Of a DNA stretch of 64,000 nt, positions 53,954-62,634 are shown piece by piece. The DNA comes from Opitutus terrae PB90-1 (lineage in GTDB: Bacteria > Verrucomicrobiota > Verrucomicrobiia > Opitutales > Opitutaceae). A program made the translations under genes and the position numbers. The stretch spans positions 3,977,001-4,041,000 of the forward strand of contig NC_010571.1 of the NCBI RefSeq assembly GCF_000019965.1. The letters are read 5' to 3'. The number at the start of each line of letters is the position of its first letter. The stretch's first letter is position 1. The notes below the pieces were generated by a model. It did not search any database, was not told the origin of the DNA, and saw only the letters and a list, made by a program, of their open reading frames with translations.

Positions 53954-55828
53954 TTAGCGATTCCGCTTCGCTAGGATCGCCTCGATCTGATCCATGATCG
54001 AGTTCATCCGCGCGACGAGCGCGCGGTAGGGCGCGGGTGTGGCGAGATCGACGCCGGCGCGCTTCACCAGTTCGTAGGGATGATCGGAGCCGCCGGCTTT
54101 CAACAAACCGAGATACGTGTCCACGGCGCCGGGTTCGTGCGCCAGGATTCGGTCGGCGAAGGCCGTGCCGGCCGCGATCGAGGTGGCATACTGATAAACG
54201 TAGAAGCGGCGGTAGAAATGCGGGATGTAGGCCCACTCGACGGTGACGAGATCGTCGATCTTCACGACGCCCTGAGCGTCGCCGTGATACCGTCGCAGAA
54301 TGTCGCCGTACATCTGGCTCAGCTTGGCGCCGGAAAGCGAATTCCCCTTCTCGACGGCCTCGTGGATCGCCAACTCGAACTCGGCGAACATCGCCTGGCG
54401 GAAGAACGTGCCGCGCATGTTCTCCAGCGCGGAGCCAAGATAGTAGAGTCGCTCGTCGTCGGATTGCGCGACCTTCAGCATGTGGTCGAGCAGGAGGACC
54501 TCGTTCTGCGTCGAGGCGATTTCCGCGGTGAAGATCGAGTAGCGCGCGTCGGGCGACGGCTGGTTGGCATTGGCGAGCAGCGAATGCACGCCGTGGCCCC
54601 ACTCGTGCGCCAGCGTCGAGAGCGACTCATAGTCGTCGTTGTAGTTCATGAGCACGTAAGCGTGCGCGTTGTGCACGCTGCCGTTCATGTAAGCGCCGGC
54701 GCGCTTGCCGGGCTGCGGATAATAGTGCGTGTAGCGACCGCTCAGGCTGTCCGCGAAAAGCTTCTGGTATTCGGCGCCGAGGGGCGCGACCGCGTGGATC
54801 GCGAGATCCCTACTGGTCGAGAGCGGGAATTTTTTGTCCAGCGCGACGATCGGCGGATAGATGTCCCAGTAGTGCATTTCGCTCACGCCGAGCATGCGCG
54901 CGCGCAGCTTGAAGTAGCGGTGCAGCGTGGGGAGATTCGCGTTGGTCTCGGCCAGCAGCGTGCGATACACCGCTTCCGGAATGTTGTCGGCGTCGAGCGC
55001 GGCGGCGAGGGTGCTGGGATACTTACGCGTGCTCGCATTGAACCAATCGGTCTTCATCTGCGAGAAGAGCGTCACGCCGAACGTGCGCTCGTAGTCGCGG
55101 ACCTTTTTCCAGAATGCGTCAAACACGGCCTCGCGGTCGGCGCGGTTGGCGCTCGCACGCCAGCGCGCATAGCCGGATTGGTCGAGCCGGGCCTCGGTGC
55201 CGTCGGAGAGCTTGATCGTGGGCCAGGGCATGTCGGCGTTGGCCAGGATGCCATAGAGCGAGCCCGGCGTGCCGGTGACCAGACTGGCGGCGGAGAGCAC
55301 GCCTTCGGCTTCGCGTCCGAGCGTGTGCGGCGCGGCGCGCAGCACCTCGAGCAGCGAAAACCGGTACGGCTTAAGGCCGGGCTCGCGATCGAGGAAGCCG
55401 CGAATCTTCTCTTCGCCGACGACGAGCAACTCCGGATCAATGACGCTCATGGCTTGGGCGAACTGGGTGCCAAGCAACCCGAGTTCCTGCGTGCGCTCGA
55501 GCGCCGCGGAGTTGCGCGTGTTCTCGTCAAGCACCAGCGAAGCATAGACGGACAGACGGACGAATTCGTCGCGCAAGCCTTGCACGAAATCCATCGCCTG
55601 CAGGAGCGTGGCCGCACTCTCGCCGAGCCGGCCTTCGAAATCCTTGATCTTCGGAATGCCCGCTGCGACCCGGTCCTTGGCCGCGCGCCACGCCGCTTCG
55701 TCGGCGTAGAGCGGCGTGAGATCCCACGTCGTGCCCGGATCCGCGGCGGGTGCGGCCGAATCCGCGGCGTGGAGCAGGGGAGAAAACCAGGGCAGGGTGG
55801 CGAAGAACATCAGTCGCAGAGATTTCAT
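53954..55828 (-). CDS. oligoendopeptidase F-family (M3) metallopeptidase, exported
   Basis: 624 residues. M3 peptidase core with ALAHEWGHGVHSLLANANQPS giving the zinc site His408-Glu409-x-x-His412, followed by IASTQNEVLLLDHML (third ligand Glu region). PepF-type opening TTWDLTPLYADEAAWRAAKDRV and ARRYP-like internal blocks are seen. Unusually for PepF, the first ~22 residues form a clear signal peptide (MFFATLPWFSPLLHAADS), so the enzyme probably acts in the periplasm or outside; other M3 exported forms exist in this phylum. It probably degrades short peptides. Confidence 0.93.
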   Translation of the reverse strand: MKSLRLMFFATLPWFSPLLHAADSAAPAADPGTTWDLTPLYADEAAWRAAKDRVAAGIPKIKDFEGRLGESAATLLQAMDFVQGLRDEFVRLSVYASLVLDENTRNSAALERTQELGLLGTQFAQAMSVIDPELLVVGEEKIRGFLDREPGLKPYRFSLLEVLRAAPHTLGREAEGVLSAASLVTGTPGSLYGILANADMPWPTIKLSDGTEARLDQSGYARWRASANRADREAVFDAFWKKVRDYERTFGVTLFSQMKTDWFNASTRKYPSTLAAALDADNIPEAVYRTLLAETNANLPTLHRYFKLRARMLGVSEMHYWDIYPPIVALDKKFPLSTSRDLAIHAVAPLGAEYQKLFADSLSGRYTHYYPQPGKRAGAYMNGSVHNAHAYVLMNYNDDYESLSTLAHEWGHGVHSLLANANQPSPDARYSIFTAEIASTQNEVLLLDHMLKVAQSDDERLYYLGSALENMRGTFFRQAMFAEFELAIHEAVEKGNSLSGAKLSQMYGDILRRYHGDAQGVVKIDDLVTVEWAYIPHFYRRFYVYQYATSIAAGTAFADRILAHEPGAVDTYLGLLKAGGSDHPYELVKRAGVDLATPAPYRALVARMNSIMDQIEAILAKRNR

Positions 55829-55963
55829 GGTTGCCGCTCACAGTGCTGGAGATGCGCGTTGAAACCAGCGCAAAAGCAGCGCTCCAGCGCAGCGCGCCAC
55901 CCTGTAACCCTATGAGGTTACGTCGTGCCCAGGCGGACGGCGGTCGGACGGGAGCGGGCCTGG

Positions 55964-57067
55964 CTAGACGTTGAACCGGAACAGTGCGACGTCGCCTTCC
56001 TGGAAAACGTAGTCCTTGCCTTCGAGCCGGTATTTGCCGGCTTCGCGCGCGGCCGCGACGCTGCCCAGCCGCGCGAGGTCGGCGTAGGAGACGATCTCGG
56101 CCTTGATGAATCCCCGCTCGAAATCGGTGTGGATCACGCCGGCGGCCTGCGGCGCCTTCCAGCCTTTCTTGATCGTCCACGCGCGGACTTCCTTTTCACC
56201 GGCGGTGAAGTAAGTCTGCAGACCCAACAGATCGTAGGTCGCGCGGATCAAGGACGAAACGCCGGAGTCTTCGACGCCGAGATCCCGCAGGAAGGCCTTC
56301 GCTTCGTCCGGCGGCAGGTCGATCAGCTCGGCCTCGATCTTCGCACTGATCGGCACATAGGCGGCGTCGTGGTGGTGGGCCACGTAGTCGGCGACCTTGC
56401 GGACAAACGGATTTTGCTCGGCCGTGGCAAGGTCGCTCTCGGCGACGTTGCAGGCGAAGAGGACGGGCTTGGCGGTGAGGAGCTGGAAGAGCTTCATCAA
56501 CGCGGTCTCCTCGGGCGTGGCGGGGAGCAAGTTGGCGGTCTTGCCGGCATTGAGATGCGGCTGGAGTTTTTCGAGCAGTGCGAGCTCGGCGATGCCCTCC
56601 TTGTCGCCGCCGCGCGCCTTTTTCTGGGCTTTTTCGATCCGCTTGGCGACCGCGTCGAGGTCGGCGAGCACGAGCTCGGTCGTGATCACCTCGATATCGC
56701 GGACGGGATCGATGCCGCCCATCGTGTGCACCACGTCGGGATCCTCGAAGCAGCGGACGACCTGCACCACGGCGTCGACCTCGCGGATGTTCGCGAGGAA
56801 CTGGTTGCCCAGCCCTTCGCCCTTGCTGGCGCCGGCGACGAGTCCGGCGATGTCGACGAACTCGATGGCCGCGGGGACGGTCACACTCGTTTTGGAGATT
56901 TTCGAGAGCGGCTCCAGGCGATCGTCGGGCACGGTGACGACGCCGACGTTCGGGTCGATGGTGCAAAAGGGGTAGTTGGCCGCCTCCGCCTTGCGCGAGC
57001 GGGTGAGGGCGTTGAACAGGGTGGATTTGCCCACGTTGGGCAGACCGACGATACCAGCTTTGAGCAT
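55964..57067 (-). CDS. ychF: YchF/Obg-family ATPase
   Basis: 367 residues, family size. P-loop GLPNVGKSTLFNALTRS, switch/G3 region EFVDIAGLVAGASKGEGLGNQFLANIREVDA, and FACNVAESDL, where the base-recognition motif is NxxE as in YchF rather than NKxD, consistent with ATP preference. The C-terminal TGS domain ends with GVIHTDFERGFIKAEIVSY and YVFQEGDVALFRFNV. YchF/OLA1 is a ribosome-associated ATPase linked to oxidative stress. All marks of the family are present. Confidence 0.97.
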   Translation of the reverse strand: MLKAGIVGLPNVGKSTLFNALTRSRKAEAANYPFCTIDPNVGVVTVPDDRLEPLSKISKTSVTVPAAIEFVDIAGLVAGASKGEGLGNQFLANIREVDAVVQVVRCFEDPDVVHTMGGIDPVRDIEVITTELVLADLDAVAKRIEKAQKKARGGDKEGIAELALLEKLQPHLNAGKTANLLPATPEETALMKLFQLLTAKPVLFACNVAESDLATAEQNPFVRKVADYVAHHHDAAYVPISAKIEAELIDLPPDEAKAFLRDLGVEDSGVSSLIRATYDLLGLQTYFTAGEKEVRAWTIKKGWKAPQAAGVIHTDFERGFIKAEIVSYADLARLGSVAAAREAGKYRLEGKDYVFQEGDVALFRFNV

Positions 57068-57140
57068 AAGCGGAGCAACGTCTCGTGCGCCGTCGGTGTG
57101 GTCAACGGAAAAGCCGGACGTCGCGGAGCTGCCGCGGGCT

Positions 57141-57719
57141 CTACTCGACCTTGAAAGTGAAGAAGTCGCGGTAGAGCACGATCTTGAAGTCGTCGGTGTC
57201 CTTCACGTAGAGGCGCACGTCGTAGTCGCCGGGCCGAAGAAATACGCCCAATTCAGCGTCGTAGCCGCCGTCCGCATCGCTCGTGAAATCCAGGAAGTCG
57301 TAGTAGTTCTCGGCCTCGTTGCCCGGCACCGGCGTGGGCAGGAGCGTGTTGCCCGCCTTCTGCGGATTGCCGTTCAGCGTCAGCACATAGGCGTGGTTCG
57401 GCAGCAGATCGTGCAAGGTAACGCGGCAAATGAAACCGCCCGTGAATCGGCGATGGTAGCGGACCGCGCCACCGGTTTTCGCCGAGATGCGCTTTCCGTA
57501 TTGCGGAAAGTCGACGATCGGCAGCTCGGTTTCGTAGGCTTTGGCCTGGGCACGATCGCGCTGATAGCTGGACCAGAACCGCGCGTGCGTAGATTCGCTG
57601 GGCGCCGCCGCGTGCCCGATGGGCCGAACGTCCTGGCGGCTGAAGACGGAGAGGGGCTCAGCGGAAGCGCTGGTCACGAGCGCGCAGGCCGCCGCGAAAA
57701 CGGGGAGGAATCGTTTCAT
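57141..57719 (-). CDS. exported hypothetical protein
   Basis: 192 residues from ATG 57719. A signal peptide (MKRFLPVFAAACALVTSASA) is followed by a mature beta-rich domain with VTLHDLLPNHAYVLTLNG, LDFTSDADGGYDAELGVFLRPGDYDVRLYVKD, which is an Ig/fibronectin-like pattern but is not assigned to a family. It is divergent from the DUF456 gene and lies downstream of nothing recognisable as a partner. Probably periplasmic or surface-exposed. Confidence 0.8.
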   Translation of the reverse strand: MKRFLPVFAAACALVTSASAEPLSVFSRQDVRPIGHAAAPSESTHARFWSSYQRDRAQAKAYETELPIVDFPQYGKRISAKTGGAVRYHRRFTGGFICRVTLHDLLPNHAYVLTLNGNPQKAGNTLLPTPVPGNEAENYYDFLDFTSDADGGYDAELGVFLRPGDYDVRLYVKDTDDFKIVLYRDFFTFKVE

Positions 57720-57835
57720 GGGCGGAAGCACGACGGCGACGCTGGCGGGAGGATGCGAAGCTTCACGCGGGCCGCCGGCGTTTGCGCGCCTTGACTTGCT
57801 CGCAACCGAATCCTCGCCAGCTGTGTCTCATCCAC

Positions 57836-58324
57836 ATGCTCGAAATTGCGACTTGGACGCTCACCGTGCTGCTGATGCTGACCGGGCTGGCCGGCGTGGT
57901 GGTGCCGATTCTGCCCGGCACGACGCTGATCTTGATCGGCGTGATCGTTCACCGGCTGATCCTCCCGGCGGACGTGTCCTGGCTGGTGATCGGCTTCATC
58001 GCGATATTCTGGCTCTTGTCGGTGATCGCGGACATCGCGGGAGTGATCATCGGCACGCGCTGGTTTGGCGGGAGCAAGTGGGGGATGGCCGGCGCGAGCG
58101 GCGGCGCGCTGGTGGGCGTGTTCTTTTCGCTGCCGGCGCTGATTTTGGGCACCATCTTTGGCGCGATGGCCGCGGAAAAGCTGCTGGCGAAAAAAACAGG
58201 CAGTCAGTCGTTGAAAGCGGGGCTCGGCGCGGCGACGGGATTCGTGATCTCGACCGTCGCGCGACTGGGCTGTGCGGTGGTGATGATTGCACTGTTTCTG
58301 ATCGCGGCGCTGCAACGTGGCTGA
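57836..58324 (+). CDS. DUF456 family membrane protein
   Basis: 162 residues from ATG 57836 (MLEIATWTLTVLLMLTGLAGV). Four membrane helices with Gly-rich repeats, typical of DUF456: VVVPILPGTTLILIGVIVHRLI and DIAGVIIGTRWFGGSKWGMAGASGG, then AALILG-like turns and a terminal hydrophobic helix. Function is unknown; some relatives are called small multidrug-efflux-like, without proof. It precedes the rpsP group by 191 bp, in the same direction. Confidence 0.88.
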   Translation: MLEIATWTLTVLLMLTGLAGVVVPILPGTTLILIGVIVHRLILPADVSWLVIGFIAIFWLLSVIADIAGVIIGTRWFGGSKWGMAGASGGALVGVFFSLPALILGTIFGAMAAEKLLAKKTGSQSLKAGLGAATGFVISTVARLGCAVVMIALFLIAALQRG

Positions 58325-58515
58325 CGACTACGACTCGCGACCGGCGGTGCTCGGTACGTCGCGCGGCGCGCCACGGAACCACAGCCAGTGAGGCTCACCC
58401 GGCTAAACGCTTACCGCCTACCGCCCATGGCCGTGAACACACGCTTGACACCGGCGCGGCGGGGCGGTCTTGTCCTCAGCTTTTTAACGCAAGAACGCTC
58501 CGCTAAACATCAGTC

Positions 58516-58797
58516 ATGGCTCTCAAAATCCGTCTCACCAAGGTTGGCTCCGTGCATCAGCCGCTCTATCGCGTCGTCGTCGCCGAAGCCCGTTCGCGTC
58601 GCGATGGCGATGCCGTCGAAAACCTCGGCACCTACACGCCCAAGAGCAAGGGCAGTCCGATCAAACTCAACATGGAGCGGGTCGACTACTGGCTGAGCAA
58701 GGGCGCGCTGCCCACCAACACGATGCACGCCATGATCAAGAAGGCGCGCCGCAGCGCTGCCGCCCAAGCCGAGGCCGCCCCGGCCGCGAGCGCCTGA
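58516..58797 (+). CDS. rpsP: 30S ribosomal protein bS16
   Basis: 93 residues. MALKIRLTKVGSVHQPLYRVVVAEARSRRDG is the canonical S16 opening, followed by LGTYTPKSKG and the MERVDYWLSKGALPTNT helix; a short Ala-rich tail follows. Small-subunit assembly protein. It is the first gene of the rpsP-trmD-rplS group; no rimM is found between rpsP and trmD, unlike the common rpsP-rimM-trmD-rplS order. A hairpin lies just downstream. Confidence 0.98.
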   Translation: MALKIRLTKVGSVHQPLYRVVVAEARSRRDGDAVENLGTYTPKSKGSPIKLNMERVDYWLSKGALPTNTMHAMIKKARRSAAAQAEAAPAASA

Positions 58798-58841
58798 GCG
58801 AAGTCTCGATCATAGCCCACCGCTGAGTCGGTGGTGCGAAC

Positions 58842-58867
58842 AAGCCTCGGATCGCTCCGGGGCTTTT
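58842..58867 (+). terminator. hairpin with T-tract between rpsP and trmD
   Basis: AAGCCTCGG at 58842-58850 pairs with CCGGGGCTT at 58857-58865 around a 6-nt loop (one G-T pair) and runs into TTTT at 58864-58867. A second weaker stem (CCACC/GGTGG) lies just upstream at ~58818-58834. Probably a partial terminator or attenuator that lowers trmD transcription relative to rpsP. Confidence 0.6.
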
Positions 58868-58917
58868 CTGTTTTCTGACTTTGCCTCCGGCCGCCACTTG
58901 GCGTCTGATCCTGCTCC

Positions 58918-59592
58918 ATGCCGCTGAAAATTGATGTCCTGACGCTGTTTCCGCGGATGCTCGATGGCTTCCTGGCCGAGAGCATCCTCGGCAAGGGCAT
59001 TGCGGCAGGCCGGCTGGGCGTGACGGTGCACGATCTGCGCGGGTGGACGACCGACAAGCATCGGACGGCGGACGACCGGCCGTTCGGCGGTGGAGCGGGC
59101 ATGGTGATGAAACCGGAACCGGTTTTCGCGGCGATCGAGCAGTTGCAGACGCCTGGCTGCCGCCGGATCTATCTCACGCCCGACGGCGTGCCGTTCTCGA
59201 TGCCGCTGGCGAAGGAACTCTCGGAGCAGCAACACCTCGTCATCCTCAGTGGCCATTACGAGGGGATCGACCAGCGGATCCGCGAGCGGATCATCGACCA
59301 GGAGATCTCCATCGGCGATTACGTGCTCACCAACGGCACGCTCGCGGCCGCGGTGGTGATCGACGCGCTGGCGCGCTTCATTCCGGGCGTGCTGGGCGAG
59401 GAAAAGTCATTGACGCACGAATCCTTCACCAGCAAGTTGCTCGACTTTCCTCAATACACGCGTCCCGCCGAATTTCGGGGCATGTCTGTCCCGGAAGTTC
59501 TCCTCTCCGGCAACCATGCCGAGATCGAGAAATGGCGGCACGCGCGGCAGGTGGAAAAGACCCGTCAGGTCCGACCCGATTTACTCACATAA
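58918..59592 (+). CDS. trmD: tRNA (guanine-N1-)-methyltransferase TrmD
   Basis: 224 residues; methylates G37 of tRNAs with S-adenosylmethionine. SPOUT knot: [51 protein letters not shown], the SAM-binding [15 protein letters not shown] and [30 protein letters not shown], then SLTHESF and CPEF-type end ([20 protein letters not shown]). All key motifs are intact. The stop is 10 bp before rplS. Confidence 0.98.
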   Translation: MPLKIDVLTLFPRMLDGFLAESILGKGIAAGRLGVTVHDLRGWTTDKHRTADDRPFGGGAGMVMKPEPVFAAIEQLQTPGCRRIYLTPDGVPFSMPLAKELSEQQHLVILSGHYEGIDQRIRERIIDQEISIGDYVLTNGTLAAAVVIDALARFIPGVLGEEKSLTHESFTSKLLDFPQYTRPAEFRGMSVPEVLLSGNHAEIEKWRHARQVEKTRQVRPDLLT

Positions 59593-59602
59593 AGCCAAAG
59601 CC

Positions 59603-60037
59603 ATGAACCCGATCATCAAGGAAATCACCTCCGCCCAGGTGAAAAAAGACATCACGCCGTTCAAAGTCGGCGACGGCGTGCGCGTGCACACGAAGGTCCG
59701 CGAGGGCGACAAGGAGCGCGTGCAGATCTACTCCGGTATCGTTATCGCGCGGAAGGGCCATGGCATTCACGAGACGTTCACCGTCCGTCGCATCAGCTAC
59801 GGCGAGGGCGTCGAGCGCGTGTTCCCGGTCAATTCGCCGAACATCGTAAAGATCGAGGTCGAGCGTGAGTCCGAGAACATGAAAGCCCGGCTCTACTACC
59901 TCCGCGAGCGCACCGGCAAGGCCGCCGTCGCGATCAAGGAAAAGGATCGTTCGGCGCTGATCCACGCGGCCAAGGTCGCGGGGGCGGCGGCGACGACCGA
60001 AGCGGCTCCTGCCGCCCCGGCGACTCCGGCGAGCTGA
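59603..60037 (+). CDS. rplS: 50S ribosomal protein bL19
   Basis: 144 residues from ATG 59603 ([32 protein letters not shown]). L19 core with [37 protein letters not shown] and [22 protein letters not shown]. The last ~25 residues are an Ala/Thr/Pro tail not present in most L19 proteins. It is the last gene of its group and is followed by a clear terminator. Confidence 0.98.
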   Translation: MNPIIKEITSAQVKKDITPFKVGDGVRVHTKVREGDKERVQIYSGIVIARKGHGIHETFTVRRISYGEGVERVFPVNSPNIVKIEVERESENMKARLYYLRERTGKAAVAIKEKDRSALIHAAKVAGAAATTEAAPAAPATPAS

Positions 60038-60060
60038 GCGCACAATCAGTTCTACTTTCA

Positions 60061-60087
60061 AAGGCGAGCCGCCCGGCTCGCCTTTTT
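60061..60087 (+). terminator. intrinsic terminator after rplS
   Basis: AAGGCGAGCC at 60061-60070 pairs with GGCTCGCCTT at 60075-60084 (10-bp stem, 4-nt loop) followed by a T-tract to 60087. Confidence 0.92.
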
Positions 60088-60188
60088 CATTGGACGCAGC
60101 CGACCGTCGCGACGGGCTGGTCGGGTGCAACAAGCCTGCCTGGACGACAGACTCCACCTACGATCAGGCCTCGTCGCCCGGCGCTGGA

Positions 60189-60213
60189 CACTCAGCTCTC
60201 GGCTTTCGACTTC
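60189..60213. repeat. degenerate heptanucleotide repeat 3' of the ThuA-like gene
   Basis: Period-7 units (ACTCAGC, TCTCGGC, TTTCGAC) precede the ThuA-like stop on the opposite reading. It belongs to the same family as the copies at 60.9-61.2 kb. Confidence 0.5.
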
Positions 60214-60223
60214 TTCCGGTGCC

Positions 60224-60874
60224 TCACCGCGCCGCCCAGACCATGCCGCGCAGCGTGATCTCGAGCTGTTCCGGCACCGTCTCGAACTCGCGTCGCTGAT
60301 GTCCGAGCGACGAGAAAAACACGCGACCGGCCCCGTGCTGCTTCTTCCACACGCACGGCATCACGACCCCGGCGATCCACGGCGCAGTCGGCGAAGGCGT
60401 CATTGTGGTCGTGGCGAGCACCTCGTTCCGCGGATCGACGAGCATGTAGTACTGCTCGCTGTGCACCTTGAAATCGGGAATGCCCGCGGTGATCGGGTCG
60501 GTGCGATTCACGATGTTCACGGTGTAATCCTTGATGTTCTCCGGATGCGCCACGAACTGCCCGCCGACCATCCACTGAAAAGCGATGTGACCGCGAAACG
60601 CATCGCCCATGCCACCGTGAAATCCCGCGAGCCCGGTGCCGGCCATCACCGCCGCGACGAGGTTTTTTTCCTGCTGCTCGGTGATGCTGCCCATCGTCCA
60701 GATCGGGACGATGAGCGAAAAAGCGGCCGTGCGCGCGGCGTCATCGAAAATGTTCAACGAATCCTGCACCTGCACGGCGAGCCCGCGGTTCGTCAGGTGG
60801 GCGGCAAAGAAATCGGCGCAGGCTTTTGGTTCGTGACCTTCCCAGCCACCCCAGACGATCAATGCAGTTTTCAT
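60224..60874 (-). CDS. ThuA-like (trehalose-utilisation family) protein
   Basis: 216 residues from ATG 60874 (MKTALIVWGGWEGHEPKACADFFAAHL); upstream in-frame sequence is repeat-rich and non-family. Class I glutamine amidotransferase-like fold with VPIWTMGSITEQQEKNLVAAVMAGTGLAGFHGGMGDAF (the conserved HGG block), WMVGGQFVAHPEN and RVFFSSLGHQ. ThuA members are associated with sugar metabolism in bacteria, but their reaction is unclear. It lies next to a Gfo/Idh/MocA oxidoreductase gene on the same strand, a frequent pairing in carbohydrate gene sets; 347 bp of repeat-rich spacer separates them. Confidence 0.9.
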   Translation of the reverse strand: MKTALIVWGGWEGHEPKACADFFAAHLTNRGLAVQVQDSLNIFDDAARTAAFSLIVPIWTMGSITEQQEKNLVAAVMAGTGLAGFHGGMGDAFRGHIAFQWMVGGQFVAHPENIKDYTVNIVNRTDPITAGIPDFKVHSEQYYMLVDPRNEVLATTTMTPSPTAPWIAGVVMPCVWKKQHGAGRVFFSSLGHQRREFETVPEQLEITLRGMVWAAR

Positions 60875-60943
60875 GGCGTGCAGTGAATGGCCGCAAGAAG
60901 GCACAGAAGCCCCCAGAAGACCAGAACGGAGGGGCAGTGGGGG

Positions 60944-60978
60944 GAAGTTGAGAGTTGAGGGATGAGACTTGAGAGATC
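60944..60978. repeat. heptanucleotide repeat upstream of the ThuA-like gene
   Basis: Units GAAGTTG, AGAGTTG, AGGGATG, AGACTTG, AGAGATC of period 7. The 13-mer at 60949-60961 is the exact reverse complement of 61181-61193, so the two copies could form an inverted pair across the spacer. Confidence 0.75.
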
Positions 60979-61040
60979 GGGAAGCGAATTTTCCTCGATC
61001 GATTCGAAGCTCCGGGCATTCCGTCAACAACTCGGCCAGC

Positions 61041-61068
61041 AGCCGAGAGCCGAGAGCCGCAAGTCGCA
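61041..61068. repeat. heptanucleotide repeat (AGCCGAG unit)
   Basis: AGCCGAG, AGCCGAG, AGCCGCA, AGTCGCA in tandem, period 7. It is a different unit from the neighbouring copies in the same intergenic spacer. Confidence 0.75.
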
Positions 61069-61172
61069 GAAAACCACGTTGAGGTCGCGAGATCGGGGTA
61101 GGGCGGGCATTCCGCTGCCCGCCGGGAGGCTGCGTGGCGCTCGCGGCGCTCAGGGAGTGAGCGTCTACCACC

Positions 61173-61206
61173 GCTCTCAACCCTCAACTCTCATCTCTCA
61201 ACTCCT
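61173..61206. repeat. heptanucleotide repeat near the end of the oxidoreductase gene
   Basis: Period-7 units GCTCTCA, ACCCTCA, ACTCTCA, TCTCTCA, ACTCC. It shares the CTCAACT-type core with the two copies inside the RHS gene. The 60875-61221 spacer otherwise contains no supported gene. Confidence 0.75.
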
Positions 61207-61221
61207 TCGCTCCCGACTCGC

Positions 61222-62325
61222 TCACTCATCCAGCTCGTTGGGCGCAAGTCCGACCGGGAGCGCGGCCGGCCGTTCGCAGCGGCTCTTGATCTTCACGTGC
61301 CGCCCCGTGCGCGACGATTTTTCAAAGGCTTCCATGATCTCGAGCACGTGCTGCGCGAGTGCGCCGCTGGCGCGGTGCGATCGCTCCCGACGCAGAATCG
61401 AACACGCCATGTCCGCCGCGCCCGAGCCGCGTCCGCGCTCCACGGTGTGCGTGGGCGCGAACTCGCGGAACTCGTCGCTCTTCGCATCGCGGATGCGCAC
61501 CGCGCCGTCGAACCGGTTCGGATCGGGCGCCTCCAAGGTGCCCTCGGTGCCGAACACCAGCAGCCGCGGCAGCGGGTAGGGCCAGGTATCAAAGCTCGTC
61601 ACGATCGTGGCGCTGCCGCCGTTCACGAATTCCAACACGCCGGCCACGTGCGTGGGCGTCTCGACCGGGATCTTCGTGCCGGCCAGCGGCTGGCTGGTGA
61701 TCAATCGCTCCGTAAAGGCGGACTGCGTCGAGCCGCACACCCGCGCGACCGGACCCAGGAAGTTGATCAGCGCGGTGAGATAATACGGGCCCATGTCGAA
61801 CATCGGACCGCCGCCTTTCTGGTAATAAAACTGCGGACTCGGGTGCCAGGTCTCATGTCCACGCGAGAGCATGAACGCCATCGCGGAGACCGGCCGGCCG
61901 ATCGCGCCATCGTCGATGGCTTTCCGCGCCGTCTGCAGGCCGCCGCCGAGAAACGTGTCGGGCGCGCAGCCGACGAGCAGAGCACGTTCGCGGGCGAGGG
62001 CCAGCACCGACGCGCCGGCGGTGGAATCAAGTGCGAAGGGCTTTTCCGCATACACGTGCTTGCCGGCCTGCAGCGCCGCGGTGTTCACCTCCGCGTGCGC
62101 GACGGGGATTGTCAGGTTGATGACCAGTTCGATCTGCGGGTCGCGCAGGAGTTGCTCCACGCTGCAGGCGCGCACGCCGTGCTCGCGTGCTTTCGCTTCG
62201 GCACGCGCCTGGTCGAGGTCCGCACACGCGACGATCTTCAGCATCGAATAGGCCTGGGTGCCGCTGAAATACGCGTCGCTGATCTTGCCGCAACCGATGA
62301 GGCCAACTGAGACGGGACGGGACAT
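61222..62325 (-). CDS. Gfo/Idh/MocA-family oxidoreductase
   Basis: 367 residues from ATG 62325. Rossmann domain SVGLIGCGKISDAYF (Gly-rich loop), VACADLDQARA, QLLRDPQIELVINLTIPVAHAEVNTAALQAGKHVYAEKPFAL with the EKP motif, then the C-terminal substrate domain with GGGPMFDMGPYYLTALINFLGP. The family uses NAD(P) on sugars or sugar derivatives in the cytoplasm; the substrate is unknown. It is co-directional with the ThuA-like gene, suggesting a shared carbohydrate role, although repeats separate them. Confidence 0.92.
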   Translation of the reverse strand: MSRPVSVGLIGCGKISDAYFSGTQAYSMLKIVACADLDQARAEAKAREHGVRACSVEQLLRDPQIELVINLTIPVAHAEVNTAALQAGKHVYAEKPFALDSTAGASVLALARERALLVGCAPDTFLGGGLQTARKAIDDGAIGRPVSAMAFMLSRGHETWHPSPQFYYQKGGGPMFDMGPYYLTALINFLGPVARVCGSTQSAFTERLITSQPLAGTKIPVETPTHVAGVLEFVNGGSATIVTSFDTWPYPLPRLLVFGTEGTLEAPDPNRFDGAVRIRDAKSDEFREFAPTHTVERGRGSGAADMACSILRRERSHRASGALAQHVLEIMEAFEKSSRTGRHVKIKSRCERPAALPVGLAPNELDE

Positions 62326-62634
62326 TCGCCCAGAAACGGCCGAACGCTCTGCCCCGTCAAGCGCCGCCGTCGAAGCGACAGGATGAACGCGTCGACCCCG
62401 TCGTGCAGCGAGGAGGAAAAGTCCCTGGATAGCGCGCATCGCGCTTTTCCGACCTGGGCGGGACAGCCGTGCCACATGGCTCGGGCGTCGCGCCCGTGGG
62501 TTAGCCGGAAAGTGAAAGGCCGGAGCGAACTGTAACGAGGCGGTGGACGGCGTCGTCTGACGGAGCAGCATCATCTTTTTGCCGCCCGGCGAGCGCCGGG
62601 ATGGCGCGAGGGTGGTGTCGTTACCCATCGCCCC
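62326..62634. other. 309-bp divergent intergenic region with two GC hairpins
   Basis: It holds the start regions of the oxidoreductase gene (minus) and the small exported-protein gene (plus). Hairpins GGGCG-TCG-CGCCC at ~62482-62494 and CCCGGC-GAGC-GCCGGG at ~62584 are visible. I can support no promoter or gene. Confidence 0.4.
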
